Positions 1 through 8,751 of a stretch of DNA of 57,363 nucleotides are shown here, one piece after another (the stretch's first letter is position 1; each line of letters opens with the position of its first letter). This DNA is from Pumilibacter muris. Lineage in GTDB: Bacteria > Bacillota > Clostridia > Christensenellales > Pumilibacteraceae. A program made the translations under genes and the position numbers. The stretch is from contig NZ_CALPCN010000010.1 of the NCBI RefSeq assembly GCF_943193045.1, positions 1 through 57,363 of the forward strand, read 5' to 3'. A model generated the notes under the pieces. That model was not told the DNA's origin. It ran no database searches and saw only the letters and a program-made list of their open reading frames with translations.

Positions 1-220
1 CGCACTCATCACGCTCTGCGGCGTCAAGGCATCGCGTTTTCTCGGTTGCGTACAAAAGAGTACGCGCCCGTCGAAAAACGCTTGCTTTTCTTGCATAGCG
101 CGCGATTGTGCCCTCAAAATAAAAAAGGCGCACTCATCACGCTCTGCGGCGTCAAGGCATCGCGTTTTCTCGGTTGCGTACAAAAGAGTACGCGCCCGTC
201 GAAAAGCGGTTGCTTTTCTA
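1..220. repeat. Two direct copies of a palindromic intergenic repeat (family A)
   Basis: About 90 bp beginning at 1 recurs at 129 with only two differences in the first 84 positions (78/206 and 81/209). Each copy holds a hairpin, GCGTAC-AAAAGA-GTACGC at 48-65 and 176-193. An outer stem GCGTTTT/AAAACGC (34-40 with 75-81) is perfect in copy 1 and weaker in copy 2. The core CTCGGTTGCGTA...TACGCGCCC returns at 12377 near purC. I see no credible gene in 1-298; the reading frame through it is just translated repeat. Confidence 0.85.
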
Positions 221-298
221 TTATTGCAGTTGCTTGCAATGCAACCCAAAAACGGAAAATGCGACGCACTTGTTATGCAAAAAATAGGAGGTTAAAAT

Positions 299-1690
299 AT
301 GAGAAAAGCGTTTAAAGCGCCGAAAAGAAGATATGCGAGAGTTTTCGCGCCTAACTTACAAAGCGGAATGAACAGCGTAACCGACAGCCGCGTGCTGCCT
401 TTTTCTCAGAGCGAGGCGGCATATAACGTGTGCGTGGAGTCGGGCGCTCTCGAAAACGGTTACGGCGTGATTTCTACCGACGCGCTTTCGCGGTTTCATA
501 AAGTGTATTACTACAAGGTTTACGACGAAAGAGAACAAAAAATGAAAGGGTGCTACCTTGCGCACAACAAAGATACGGGCAAGATTCACGGCGGCGCGGG
601 AGGTCCTAACGCTTGGCGAGAATTAGACGGCGCGCAGTTTGCGAAAGCGCCGTTAGGCGTGAACTATAAACTTTTCGGCGAAGACGTGTTTCTTTTGTGC
701 GGCGAAGAGGGCATGGCGGTGGTGGATTCGTCGTTGCGCGTAATAACCGTTCCTACGGCTCCGAGCATAACGAGCATAGCCATGCACAACGAGCGGATGT
801 TCGTTACAATAGGCGGGCGGCGAAACGCGGTGTGGTTCAGCGACGACCTCGACCCCACGAATTGGAACCCCGAGCTTGACGAGGGCGGTTTTATAGAATT
901 AGAGGGCGAGCAAGGGCGGTTAAACAAAGTTGTGTCTTTCGGCGGATATGTTTACGTTTTCCGCGAATACGGAATAGCGCGGCTCACAGCCTACGGCGAG
1001 CAACGCGAATTTTCGGTGGCGAATCTTTTTGTGTCGAGCGGCAAAATTTACGGCGACACCGTTGCTGTTTGCGGCGACAGAATTATATTTTTGGCGGAGG
1101 ACGGGCTGTATTCGTTCGACGGATTGAGTTCGCGCCGAATAGCTCGTAGTCTCGACGGGCTTATACGCGCGGACGGCGGCTCTACGGGATGTTACTCGGC
1201 GGGGAAATATTATCTTTCCGCGCGCTCGCGCGAGTGTGCGGAAGACGTAAACGACATTTTGGTTGCGCTCGACCCTCGAACGCAATTTTTGTCGGTGAAC
1301 AAAGGGCTAAACGTTATATCGTTTTCGGCAGTAACCGAAATTAGCGGAGAAAAACTTTGGGTTCACACGCCTAAAATGTTTATGGGATTGCTCGAAAAGG
1401 GATTAAATCATTTCGGTAAAAAACCCGAAAGGTTGTGGCGGAGCGGCTTCGGCGATTTAGGCTATCCCGACACCCGCAAGTTGATAGCCGAAATTTATTT
1501 GGATACAAAATACGATTGCACCGTTAAAATAACCACCGAAAAGGGCAGTAAGCTTTTGCGTTTTTCGGGCAAAAACGAGGCTCAGCGAAAACGAGTGAAT
1601 CTTATAGGCACTAAGGTGCAAATGGAAATAAGAGCGGAGGGCGACATAAGCGTGGCAAGGCCCGCGCTGAAATTCACCAACATAGCGTAA
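299..1690 (+). CDS. Phage tail-type beta-propeller protein (P22 gp10-like)
   Basis: 463 aa with no signal peptide or membrane segment. The middle (residues about 130-310) shows repeated beta-strand blades, and WFSDDLDPTNWNPE near residue 180 is a pattern I associate with phage tail-accessory or DNA-stabilisation proteins and receptor-binding propellers. The start follows AGGAGG at 287-292 with good spacing. It is first in a tight same-strand run of six or seven genes that ends in two holins, which supports a phage origin. Base composition matches the host genes, so the module may be long resident or domesticated. The exact tail role is inferred; no catalytic motif is seen. Confidence 0.6.
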   Translation: MRKAFKAPKRRYARVFAPNLQSGMNSVTDSRVLPFSQSEAAYNVCVESGALENGYGVISTDALSRFHKVYYYKVYDEREQKMKGCYLAHNKDTGKIHGGAGGPNAWRELDGAQFAKAPLGVNYKLFGEDVFLLCGEEGMAVVDSSLRVITVPTAPSITSIAMHNERMFVTIGGRRNAVWFSDDLDPTNWNPELDEGGFIELEGEQGRLNKVVSFGGYVYVFREYGIARLTAYGEQREFSVANLFVSSGKIYGDTVAVCGDRIIFLAEDGLYSFDGLSSRRIARSLDGLIRADGGSTGCYSAGKYYLSARSRECAEDVNDILVALDPRTQFLSVNKGLNVISFSAVTEISGEKLWVHTPKMFMGLLEKGLNHFGKKPERLWRSGFGDLGYPDTRKLIAEIYLDTKYDCTVKITTEKGSKLLRFSGKNEAQRKRVNLIGTKVQMEIRAEGDISVARPALKFTNIA

Positions 1691-1722
1691 AAAACTGTTG
1701 AGTTAAAGGGGGGGACGGTTTT

Positions 1723-2679
1723 ATGGACTACGGGCAACTTGCCTACGTTAAAGTGCAGGAAATAGAAGAGTATTTGCGTCGCGCCGCAACTTCCAAACAA
1801 ATAGGAACGGCGTCGAGCGCGTCTTTTTATCCTCACGCGGCTTTCGACGGCGGTTACGAGCCTTGCACGCTGTCGGCGCATGGGGGAAGCGTGGGGTTAA
1901 GCGTTGCGATTGAGATAAGCGCGCCGCTCGGCGCGACGGACGATAAAATAAGGCTTTATTGCGGCAATAAACTTGCGGCTTACGTCGCCGTAGCTTTGCC
2001 CGAGAACGGAAAAGGGCGATATGCTATGTTTGCGTCGGTTACGCCGGGCGACGGCGAGAAGCTGAAAATCAAGGCTGACACTAACAAATTGTTGCTCGAC
2101 GAATTTAGCGTTCTTGCCGACGGCGGCGGAGCTAAGATTATTTTTGACGGCGGCGGATACAAATGCGATTCGTGCGGCAACGGCGTTTTTTTGGCGAAAG
2201 AGGATTCGCGCGGCTACATAGTTTTGTTAAAGTGCGGTACCGATTTAAGCGTAATCGTTTCGCACGGCGGCGTTTTCGACATTGCCGCAACCGAGCTCGG
2301 CGTTAGCGTTTTGTGTTGCGATAACGAACGTAATCTTTGGGGCGTGCGATACGACAACGATTTAAACGAGGTTTCTCGAATTTTACTCGGCGACGGCGCC
2401 GATAAAGTGGCGCTCGGCAGTGGCGCGGGCGGACTGACTATTGTGTGCATTAGAGCGAAAAAGCTGTATTTTGCCGAAAGCGACGAAGACTTTACGGGCT
2501 TAACGCAGTGGGCTCCGTCAGATTTCGAGGCGGAAGCCGACGACGTTTTTTTATCCAAACAAACGGATTTTCCCGTGCTGTTTTTCAGTCGCAACGGCAC
2601 GCTTTACGCAAAAATTCCCATAGAGGCGCTTTCAACCCGCGATTGCGTCAGAGTGTTCGCGTCGCTCGAATTGTTGTAG
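1723..2679 (+). CDS. Phage-module protein of unknown function, probable tail component
   Basis: 318 aa; not recognised by sequence. Residues 1-35 look helical (MDYGQLAYVKVQEIEEYLRR). The rest is beta-rich with many Gly/Asp turns, and residues 130-300 resemble propeller-like repeats. No signal peptide or membrane segment. The SD is an exceptional G7 run (AAAGGGGGGGACGG, 1705-1718) just before the ATG, implying strong translation. It lies 32 bp after the propeller gene and 24 bp before the next, so one transcript is likely. A structural or host-recognition role alongside the neighbouring propeller is inferred from context only. Confidence 0.5.
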   Translation: MDYGQLAYVKVQEIEEYLRRAATSKQIGTASSASFYPHAAFDGGYEPCTLSAHGGSVGLSVAIEISAPLGATDDKIRLYCGNKLAAYVAVALPENGKGRYAMFASVTPGDGEKLKIKADTNKLLLDEFSVLADGGGAKIIFDGGGYKCDSCGNGVFLAKEDSRGYIVLLKCGTDLSVIVSHGGVFDIAATELGVSVLCCDNERNLWGVRYDNDLNEVSRILLGDGADKVALGSGAGGLTIVCIRAKKLYFAESDEDFTGLTQWAPSDFEAEADDVFLSKQTDFPVLFFSRNGTLYAKIPIEALSTRDCVRVFASLELL

Positions 2680-2703
2680 AAAAATCCGTATTAGGGGGGA
2701 TAT

Positions 2704-4434
2704 ATGAAATTACATAATTGTTTTACCGTGCGCGGCGCGTCGGGAACGGCTACCGCTCTCAATTCTTTATCCGAAAATTTTAGCTTGCTCGCGGCGGCGG
2801 AACCTAAGTGGGCAAGGTTTCTCACGCTTACGCAGTCGGACGGCGCGCGGCTGCATGCGGAAGCCGAACTTAAATATATAAACGCCGACCCCATGCGGGG
2901 CGGGGCTTTGCGCGCTGCGTACCGCGCTTCGGTTTTGTGCCCGCAGTTAAAGCGCTATACTCGCGTGTCGCTTTGCAACGGCGAGAAAGCGGAGGTTAGC
3001 GGCGCCGCTATAAACTATACGGGGAGCGGCGAAACCGTTGAAATTACGGCGGTAATATTTTTGGAAGTTGCGGAATCGGGCGTTAAATTTTGCGGCGGCG
3101 ACAATCCGCTTATAAGGCGTTTGCTCGGTTGCGGCAAAGAGTTTTCCGCGCGAATAGGTTGGGGAGATTGCAACTTTCCCAACTATACATGCGTTCCGTC
3201 CGAAGCGTTGATAAAAGAAAAACTTCCCGCAAATTTTACGGCGGACGAAAACGGCTTTAAGTTTACCTCCGTTTCGCCTACTTACGGAAGCGAACTTGTG
3301 CTCTACGACGAAAACGACACGCCGCTTGTTAGGGGATTGCGCCCTTACGAACTTAACGCGGGATTAAAGGCGGGCGAAGCGGACGAGCATTGCGCCGTTT
3401 TATTCGACGAAAACTATGTGGAGGCAATACTTACGGCTCAAGTCGGCGGCGCGGATATGTTGCGCATGGATTGCCACCGCGTGTATGACGCGATTGTGCC
3501 TCTCGGCGGCGAAGTTCTTTCGGTGGGAGTTGCGGGAAACATTGCAAGCGAGCCTACGGGGGAATACATAGCGGTGTATAATTCGTCGTTTGCCGAAGTT
3601 TATAAGGTTACGGGCGCGGAACCCGAACTGAAATTCAGAGTGCCGCGCACTAACGAATATGTGTTCGTTTGCAGCGGCGGTTCGCTCGTGCTGTGGAATA
3701 AAAGCGGGATGAAAATATACGAACCGGACGAGTACGGAAATTACGTTGAATACTTAGGAAGCGCGCAATGCGGCGACGAGCGGATAATATTGAGAGAAGG
3801 AAATATTTATCACGCGCTTTTCCGCAATTCAAACATGGTTTACCGCTTTACGTTCGATAAAATTACCGAAACCGTTCTCGAAAAAACGACGGTTACGAGC
3901 GCGCTTTTCTTTCTCGGCAGGTGCGGCAACGCAATAGCGTGGGGCGACAGAACTTTGTATGTTAAAACGAGCGACAGTGACCTTAGCGCCGATTTTAATC
4001 TATGCGAAATAGCAAATCATCGCGTTAAGCGCGCCGTTTTGGGAATAGGCGACTGTTTTTGCGCGGTTGCGGAACGCGGACAGCCGCTTATATTCGACTT
4101 TGTGCACAACGTTATAATCGACGCGCCTCAAATTAAGGGCGCTAACGGCAGGCTTTTGTACGGCGACAACGGCTTTTACGTTTACGACCATTACAACGGC
4201 GTGCGCAGAATACAAACCGACATTTCCGCAAAAGGCATAACGTCGGCTTGCCTTGCGGGCGACAGAATTTGGGCTGTGCGCGACGGAAAATTGTGTTGCT
4301 ACTATTGCAACGGAAACGGCATGACGCTAAGGCTCAAAGCGGGGAGCGAAGGCAAAAATTATTTGTGCGCTTACCGCGAGCGCAAATTAAAAAACTTGGG
4401 CGGAGGAGCAAGCTTCGCCGTTGGTTTGAATTGA
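2704..4434 (+). CDS. Large phage-module protein with C-terminal propeller-like repeats
   Basis: 576 aa, no signal peptide. Residues 1-210 form a beta-rich domain with scattered cysteines. Residues about 260-540 carry repeated short strands of the type EYIAVYN, EYVFVCSGG, RIILREGNIY, NAIAWGDRTLY and DRIWAVRDGKL, the rhythm of a six- to eight-bladed propeller. SD TTAGGGGGG precedes the ATG. With 299-1690 and 1723-2679 it makes three consecutive beta-rich proteins, which suggests tail-tip or fibre components. No enzymatic motif was found. A bacterial surface propeller is an alternative, but the absence of a secretion signal argues against it. Confidence 0.5.
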   Translation: MKLHNCFTVRGASGTATALNSLSENFSLLAAAEPKWARFLTLTQSDGARLHAEAELKYINADPMRGGALRAAYRASVLCPQLKRYTRVSLCNGEKAEVSGAAINYTGSGETVEITAVIFLEVAESGVKFCGGDNPLIRRLLGCGKEFSARIGWGDCNFPNYTCVPSEALIKEKLPANFTADENGFKFTSVSPTYGSELVLYDENDTPLVRGLRPYELNAGLKAGEADEHCAVLFDENYVEAILTAQVGGADMLRMDCHRVYDAIVPLGGEVLSVGVAGNIASEPTGEYIAVYNSSFAEVYKVTGAEPELKFRVPRTNEYVFVCSGGSLVLWNKSGMKIYEPDEYGNYVEYLGSAQCGDERIILREGNIYHALFRNSNMVYRFTFDKITETVLEKTTVTSALFFLGRCGNAIAWGDRTLYVKTSDSDLSADFNLCEIANHRVKRAVLGIGDCFCAVAERGQPLIFDFVHNVIIDAPQIKGANGRLLYGDNGFYVYDHYNGVRRIQTDISAKGITSACLAGDRIWAVRDGKLCCYYCNGNGMTLRLKAGSEGKNYLCAYRERKLKNLGGGASFAVGLN

Positions 4435-4495
4435 GGCGACGCGTTGAATTGCGCAACCGAAATATTTTAAACAAGGAGGAAAAAGAGAAACGAAT

Positions 4496-4762
4496 ATGTG
4501 GGAAGAAATTTTAAAAACGGCGCTTTCTAACGGACTGTGGGCGGTTTTGTTTTGCGTGCTTTTAATGTATCAACTGCGCGACGGAAGAACGCGCGAGCAC
4601 AAGTACCGCGAAACGATAAACACTTTGCTTGAGCGTCTCGGAACGCTCGAAAGCGTGGAAAAGGGAGTGAATGAGGCGGTGAGTATTTTAAAACGGCGCG
4701 ATGGTAAGCCGCGCAAACAAGCGGAGCCGAGCGACTTGGGCGGCGAGGTGGCGCGTGTATAA
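4496..4762 (+). CDS. BhlA/UviB-type holin-like protein
   Basis: 88 aa. One N-terminal membrane helix (residues about 9-27, NGLWAVLFCVLLMYQL) is followed by a charged amphipathic coiled-coil stretch (DGRTREHKYRETINTLLERL) and a basic tail. This is the layout and wording of the BhlA/UviB family, small holin-like proteins of Bacillus and Clostridium phages and bacteriocin loci. SD AAGGAGGAAAAAG at 4473 lies somewhat far (about 12 nt) from the ATG. Its stop overlaps the GTG of the next gene. A holin would make holes in the cytoplasmic membrane for lysis or export; no endolysin is present downstream. Confidence 0.75.
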   Translation: MWEEILKTALSNGLWAVLFCVLLMYQLRDGRTREHKYRETINTLLERLGTLESVEKGVNEAVSILKRRDGKPRKQAEPSDLGGEVARV

Positions 4763-5003
4763 AAGAGCGCTATATTCGGTGTGCAACGGCGCTTTTTGCC
4801 ATTCGGTTAAAACCGACGGCGGCGTGTTGCTGTTCACAAGAGAGGGCGGCAAAACGGTGCGGAGACAAATAGCGTTGCCGAGCGGAAAGATTTTCGGCGC
4901 GCGCGCCGTTAGCTACGCCGACGCATATTTCGAGTTTGTCGACTCTACTGTGGAAATTTTGGGGGAGGAAATTATTTATGACGTCAAGACGCGAGAGAAT
5001 TAA
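4755..5003 (+). CDS. Small phage-module protein, unknown
   Basis: 82 aa starting at a GTG that overlaps the upstream stop as GTGTATAA, with GAGGTG at 4745-4750 as SD. The protein begins VYKRALYSVCNGAFCHSV and is beta-rich, with an acidic middle (EFVDSTVEILGEEIIYDV). An in-frame ATG at 4701 would overlap the holin gene by 62 bp and has no SD, so GTG is preferred. No family recognised and no membrane segment. Its position between two holin genes suggests a minor structural or lysis accessory role, but nothing in the sequence proves this. Confidence 0.5.
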   Translation: MYKRALYSVCNGAFCHSVKTDGGVLLFTREGGKTVRRQIALPSGKIFGARAVSYADAYFEFVDSTVEILGEEIIYDVKTREN

Positions 5004-5109
5004 AAAAATAAAATTCAGGCTTGCGAAAGCAAACGTTATGCGGCGCAGTCGCGGACTTACGGAATGCGACGCCGAAAACGGAAACAAGAGTAAAGGGGAG
5101 GAGAATTAG
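4978..5109 (+). CDS. 43-residue basic mini-protein
   Basis: A 43-aa frame from ATG 4978 to TAG 5109, overlapping the end of the preceding gene by 26 bp and ending 2 bp before the next ATG. The protein is strongly basic at first (MTSRRERIKKIKFRLAK...MRRSRG) and acidic at the end. Support comes from a very strong SD, GGGGGAGGA at 4961-4969, at proper spacing and with no other start to serve, and from perfect packing between neighbours. Function unknown; a nucleic-acid-binding or antiholin-type role would be guesswork. Confidence 0.5.
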   Translation: MTSRRERIKKIKFRLAKANVMRRSRGLTECDAENGNKSKGEEN

Positions 5110-5111
5110 AA

Positions 5112-6044
5112 ATGTCTACGGGAGCAGACTACATACGCGAAACATGGAGTTCGCTTAAAAACGGAAAAAGCAACAAAAATAAAAAAGACGAAGTAACGGA
5201 AGAAATCGAAAACTTTATTTCGGGATACGGCAAAAACCAACTGCCCGAAAAACCGCGACTGCCCGACGTTCCCGAATACGAACGAATGGAGTACGACGCG
5301 CCCACCGACGACGCAATAGGCGAAACGGCGAAAAAAGAACTCGAATCGTATAAGGCGCAGGGCGAAAGCGGCATAGAAAAAGAAATCGCGGCGCTCGAAA
5401 AAAAATACGCGTCCGACTCGGAAGCCGCGCGCGAGAATAACGAAAACGCGAAAAAAAGCGTTGAGCTCGGCTACGAGGCGGCAAAACGCAACACAGATTC
5501 CGACATGTTGAAACGCGGGCTTGCCCGTTCGAGCATAGCCGCTTTGAGCAAGGCGGAAATCGAGTCGGAAGAGGCGTCGGCAAAGGCGGGGCTCGACGCG
5601 TCGCTTTCGCGCGAGCTAAACGAAATAAGCGGAAAGCTCGGAGAACTTTCGGCTAAACGCGAAGAAGCTTTAAACGATTTTAACCTTGCTTATGCGGCAA
5701 AACTTACGCAAAGAATTACAGAACTGAAATCCGAGCGCGACAAAAAAGTTGCCGAAGCGCTCAAATACAACAACACGCTTGCCGAAAAGGAGCACGGCGC
5801 CAAAGTGGACAAGCAAATGAAAGAGAGCGAACTGTATAACGACGCTCTTTCGCAGAAAAAGAAAGAAAACGAACTGAGCGGCATAACCGAATCGGACTAT
5901 CAAAATATATACTCTCAAATCGCGCAAAAACTGCGCGGCTTAAACGCGCACGACGCGCGCGACATAGTGCTAAATAACCCAAGCGTGCGCAAAAGCCTGA
6001 ACAACACTTATTATTATAAATTGTATGACGAGTTTTGCCGATGA
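5112..6044 (+). CDS. Long coiled-coil protein of the phage module
   Basis: 310 aa, very hydrophilic and rich in Glu, Lys and Ala. A disordered N-terminus with a Pro-rich linker (residues 40-62) is followed by an almost continuous alpha-helical coiled coil (residues about 70-270) and a short C-terminal domain ending YYYKLYDEFCR. SD AAAGGGGAGGAG precedes the ATG. There is no signal peptide. It sits between the mini-genes and the second holin, sharing ATGA with the latter. A rod-like structural, scaffold or tail-assembly protein is plausible. No motif specific to tape measure or scaffold families was recognised. Confidence 0.5.
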   Translation: MSTGADYIRETWSSLKNGKSNKNKKDEVTEEIENFISGYGKNQLPEKPRLPDVPEYERMEYDAPTDDAIGETAKKELESYKAQGESGIEKEIAALEKKYASDSEAARENNENAKKSVELGYEAAKRNTDSDMLKRGLARSSIAALSKAEIESEEASAKAGLDASLSRELNEISGKLGELSAKREEALNDFNLAYAAKLTQRITELKSERDKKVAEALKYNNTLAEKEHGAKVDKQMKESELYNDALSQKKKENELSGITESDYQNIYSQIAQKLRGLNAHDARDIVLNNPSVRKSLNNTYYYKLYDEFCR

Positions 6045-6277
6045 AAAAACTTGCGGCAAAGCTCCGCTCCAAGAGTTTTTGGGTTACTCTTGCGGGCGCG
6101 GCGGCGCTTATTCTTTCCCGTGCGGGAATAGATATGTCGGCGCTCGTCGAAAAAATAATAAACGCAATCGGCGGAGTGCTCCTTGTGTTCGGCATAGCCG
6201 TGTCGCCTGCGAAGAATAACGAAAAAGAAGAAACGGACGAAAAACAAGACAAAGGAGAAGAGAAAACAAAATTATAG
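6041..6277 (+). CDS. Phage holin, phi-LC3-like
   Basis: 78 aa, start at ATG 6041 overlapping the previous stop as ATGA (the in-frame TTG at 6035 is less likely). The protein begins KKLAAKLRSKSFWVTLAGAA, followed by two membrane segments (residues about 14-30 and 43-59) split by an amphipathic turn with IDMSALVEKIIN, and an acidic/basic tail. The KSFW opening and size match class II phage holins of the phi-LC3 family. It is the second holin-like gene of the cassette and is followed by a strong terminator, so it closes the operon. Confidence 0.7.
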   Translation: MKKLAAKLRSKSFWVTLAGAAALILSRAGIDMSALVEKIINAIGGVLLVFGIAVSPAKNNEKEETDEKQDKGEEKTKL

Positions 6278-6281
6278 AAAT

Positions 6282-6315
6282 AAAAGCGACGCCATTTTTA
6301 TGGCGCCGCTTTTTT
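6282..6315 (+). terminator. Terminator after the phage-derived operon
   Basis: Stem AAAAGCGACGCCAT with ATGGCGCCGCTTTT around a T-rich loop, followed by a T run. It separates the phage module from the methyltransferase gene, which has its own promoter. Confidence 0.85.
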
Positions 6316-6379
6316 AGGGCTTTAAAATAAACGGCAACAACTTTTTAAACAAAACAAAAGATGTATATTAGTTGTTCGC

Positions 6380-6408
6380 TTGAAAATACGAAAGATAAAT
6401 GGTATAAT
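6380..6408 (+). promoter_or_regulatory. Sigma-A type promoter of the methyltransferase gene
   Basis: TTGAAA (6380-6385), 17-bp spacer, TATAAT (6403-6408). The ATG follows 32 bp later behind AAAGGGG, so the defence pair is transcribed independently. Confidence 0.75.
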
Positions 6409-6440
6409 ATGGTAAACACACAAAAGACAAAGGGGCAAGT

Positions 6441-7526
6441 ATGGCGGCAAATACGAATTTATCGGATGCAAAACGCGCAAAAAAGGACGAGTTTTACACG
6501 CAGTATGACGATATACAACGCGAAGTAAACGCATACATTGAATACAATCCCGATGTATTTAGAGGAAAGACGGTTTTGCTTCCTTGCGACGACCCCGAAT
6601 GGAGCAACTTTACACGATTTTTTGCGCAAAACTTCGAGTTTTTCGGACTCAAAAAACTTATAAGCACAAGCTATGCCGCCGACAGTAAGCCTGCGGATAT
6701 TCCTTATCAACTGTCTATGTTTGAAACGGAAAGTCCGAAATTCGACGAGAAAAAGACGCGCTCGCACGGAAAAATATTCACGCTCACACATGATACTAAC
6801 AAATCGGGGCGAATTGATATTGACGACTTGCAGTGGGACTACTTAGAGGGCGACGGGGATTTTAGAAGCGACGAAATAAAGAAGTACCGCGACGAGGCGG
6901 ATATTATAATCACTAATCCGCCGTTTTCGTTGTTTCGTGAGTTCTTGGCGTGGATAGGGGAAGCGGATAAGAAATTTATAGTTGTAGGCAATCAAAATGC
7001 AATTACATATAAAGAAATTTTTCCTCTTATCAAGGGAAATAAAATATGGCTTGGTAATGGATTTAAAGGCGGCGCCGGGCATTTTATAAACAAGTATTAT
7101 GAGGATTATGCAACTGCGTCAGACCATAAGGAGGGCATGATACGAGTATCCGGCGTGGTGTGGTTTAGTAATATTGAACACGGACGCCGCCACCAACCGT
7201 TAATGTTAATGACTATGGCTGAGAATATACGACATAGTAAGCATAAGGAAATAAAAGGAATAGGATATAAAAACTTTGATAATTACGACGCGATAGAGGT
7301 TCCTTTTACAGATGCCATACCGAGTGATTATGATGGTATAATGGGTGTGCCTATAAGTTTTTTGGATAAATATAACCCCGAACAATTTGAAATATTAGGG
7401 GCAACGGAAAGCGAAGGAAGGGGCTTTTCGGTTGGGCTGTGGAATGAAGAAAGTAAGGTTACGCAACCTCTTGTAAATGGAGAGCGGCAATATAAACGCA
7501 TATTTATAAGATTTAAGAGAGGATAG
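6441..7526 (+). CDS. EcoRI-family DNA adenine methyltransferase
   Basis: 361 aa. It would transfer methyl from SAM to adenine N6 in a specific DNA site. The N-terminus has [12 protein letters not shown] (residues 14-25), typical of this group, [13 protein letters not shown] as the SAM-binding motif I region (about 45-57), and NPPF at 159-162 as catalytic motif IV. The C-terminal half resembles the EcoRI methylase Pfam family. SD AAAGGGG is at 6429. The next gene starts 4 bp after the stop, so the two form an operon. The second half is more AT-rich than its surroundings, which suggests horizontal acquisition. The recognition site cannot be read from the sequence. Confidence 0.85.
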   Translation: MAANTNLSDAKRAKKDEFYTQYDDIQREVNAYIEYNPDVFRGKTVLLPCDDPEWSNFTRFFAQNFEFFGLKKLISTSYAADSKPADIPYQLSMFETESPKFDEKKTRSHGKIFTLTHDTNKSGRIDIDDLQWDYLEGDGDFRSDEIKKYRDEADIIITNPPFSLFREFLAWIGEADKKFIVVGNQNAITYKEIFPLIKGNKIWLGNGFKGGAGHFINKYYEDYATASDHKEGMIRVSGVVWFSNIEHGRRHQPLMLMTMAENIRHSKHKEIKGIGYKNFDNYDAIEVPFTDAIPSDYDGIMGVPISFLDKYNPEQFEILGATESEGRGFSVGLWNEESKVTQPLVNGERQYKRIFIRFKRG

Positions 7527-7530
7527 AAAA

Positions 7531-8697
7531 ATGAAAACCACGCTTAAAACGGATATAACGGTAGAAGAAATTTGCAAAGGGTTCGTATATAACGAGTACG
7601 AGGGCAAAGGCTTGTTCGGACTTTCGGGCAAACTCACTATACAGCCCGAATACCAACGTAACTACATATATGCCGACGGTAAGCGCGACGTTGCCGTTAT
7701 AGAGTCGGTATTAAAAGGCTATCCGCTTGGGCTTTTTTATTTTACCCAAGTAGCTGAAGAGAAGTTCGAAGTTTTGGACGGGCAACAGCGTATTACAAGT
7801 TTGGGCAGATTTTTAACAAATAAATTTTCTATTTATATGAAAGATATAGAGCGCGATATATATTTTAGCGGTCTTGCCGCCGATTTGCAAAATAAGATTT
7901 TGCAAACGAAACTTTTAATATATGAGTGCGAAGGAACGGAAAGCGAAATAAAAGAATGGTTCAAAACTATAAATATAGCGGGTGTTCCGCTTAACGAACA
8001 GGAACTGTCGAATGCAATACACAGCGGACCTTTTGTTACGAAAGCAAAAGAAGTATTTAGTAACACTCAAAACTCGAATATTCAAAAATGGAGCGCTTAT
8101 GTGTCGGGTTCGGTAAACCGTCAAGACTATTTGCGTACCGCGCTCGAATGGGTGAGTAAAGGGCATATAGACGAATATATGAGTTTGCACCGCTACGATA
8201 CAGACATAAGCGAATTGCAAACCTATTTTAATACGGTTATTGATTGGATAGAAAGCGTCTTTGTGTCTGACGAAAAAGAAATGCGCGGCTTGGAGTGGGG
8301 CAGACTTTACGAACAATATCACACTACGGCGTATAATCCGCAAACCGTGTCCGAGCAAGTAAAGAAGTTGTATTCCGACCCCTACGTTAAAAACCGTAAA
8401 GGCATATTCGAGTATATATTGGGCGGTTGTGTGGACGGAAAACTGTTGGACGTTCGCGTGTTCGACGAGGCTACAAAACAATCGGTGTATCGTAAGCAAA
8501 CTGCGGACGCTACGGCGCATAATGTTTCCAACTGTCCGCTGTGCGCGCTCGGCTCGGACGCGAACAAAACGCGTATATGGAAGCTCAATGAAATGGACGC
8601 CGACCATATCACAGCGTGGAGTAAGGGCGGCGCAACCGATATAGCCAACTGTCAAATGCTGTGTAAAACGCACAATAGGGCAAAGGGCAATAAATAA
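7531..8697 (+). CDS. DUF262-HNH nuclease (GmrSD/SspE-like architecture), probable restriction partner
   Basis: 388 aa. The N-terminal DUF262/ParB-like domain carries [10 protein letters not shown] (38-47) and the NTPase-type signature DGQQR at 83-87. A long helical linker leads to a C-terminal HNH domain with zinc cysteines C335/C338 and C374/C378 and core H359, N373 and H381 (DADHITAW...NCQML..THNRAKG). Such proteins are nucleotide-dependent anti-phage nucleases, as in type IV GmrSD and SspE. Its SD lies inside the end of the methyltransferase gene, giving translational coupling. Whether the methyl mark protects from this nuclease or is its target is not decidable here. Confidence 0.8.
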   Translation: MKTTLKTDITVEEICKGFVYNEYEGKGLFGLSGKLTIQPEYQRNYIYADGKRDVAVIESVLKGYPLGLFYFTQVAEEKFEVLDGQQRITSLGRFLTNKFSIYMKDIERDIYFSGLAADLQNKILQTKLLIYECEGTESEIKEWFKTINIAGVPLNEQELSNAIHSGPFVTKAKEVFSNTQNSNIQKWSAYVSGSVNRQDYLRTALEWVSKGHIDEYMSLHRYDTDISELQTYFNTVIDWIESVFVSDEKEMRGLEWGRLYEQYHTTAYNPQTVSEQVKKLYSDPYVKNRKGIFEYILGGCVDGKLLDVRVFDEATKQSVYRKQTADATAHNVSNCPLCALGSDANKTRIWKLNEMDADHITAWSKGGATDIANCQMLCKTHNRAKGNK

Positions 8698-8704
8698 CGC
8701 GCTA

Positions 8705-8741
8705 AAAAACACCGCTTGCATAATCCGCAAGCGGTGTTTTT
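8705..8741. terminator. Bidirectional terminator between convergent genes
   Basis: Perfect 15-bp arms AAAAACACCGCTTGC and GCAAGCGGTGTTTTT around a 7-nt loop. It serves the DUF262-HNH gene (+) and the kinase gene (-), which ends at 8752. Confidence 0.9.
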
Positions 8742-8751
8742 ATGTGCTCGT

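Noticed and set aside
46-315. 89-codon open frame at the left edge
   Set aside because: It is made of the two repeat copies translated, and it overlaps the SD of the phage-type propeller gene.
4701-4754. Upstream ATG start of the 82-aa gene
   Set aside because: It would overlap the holin gene by 62 bp and lacks an SD; GTG 4755 has GAGGTG in front and the usual short overlap.
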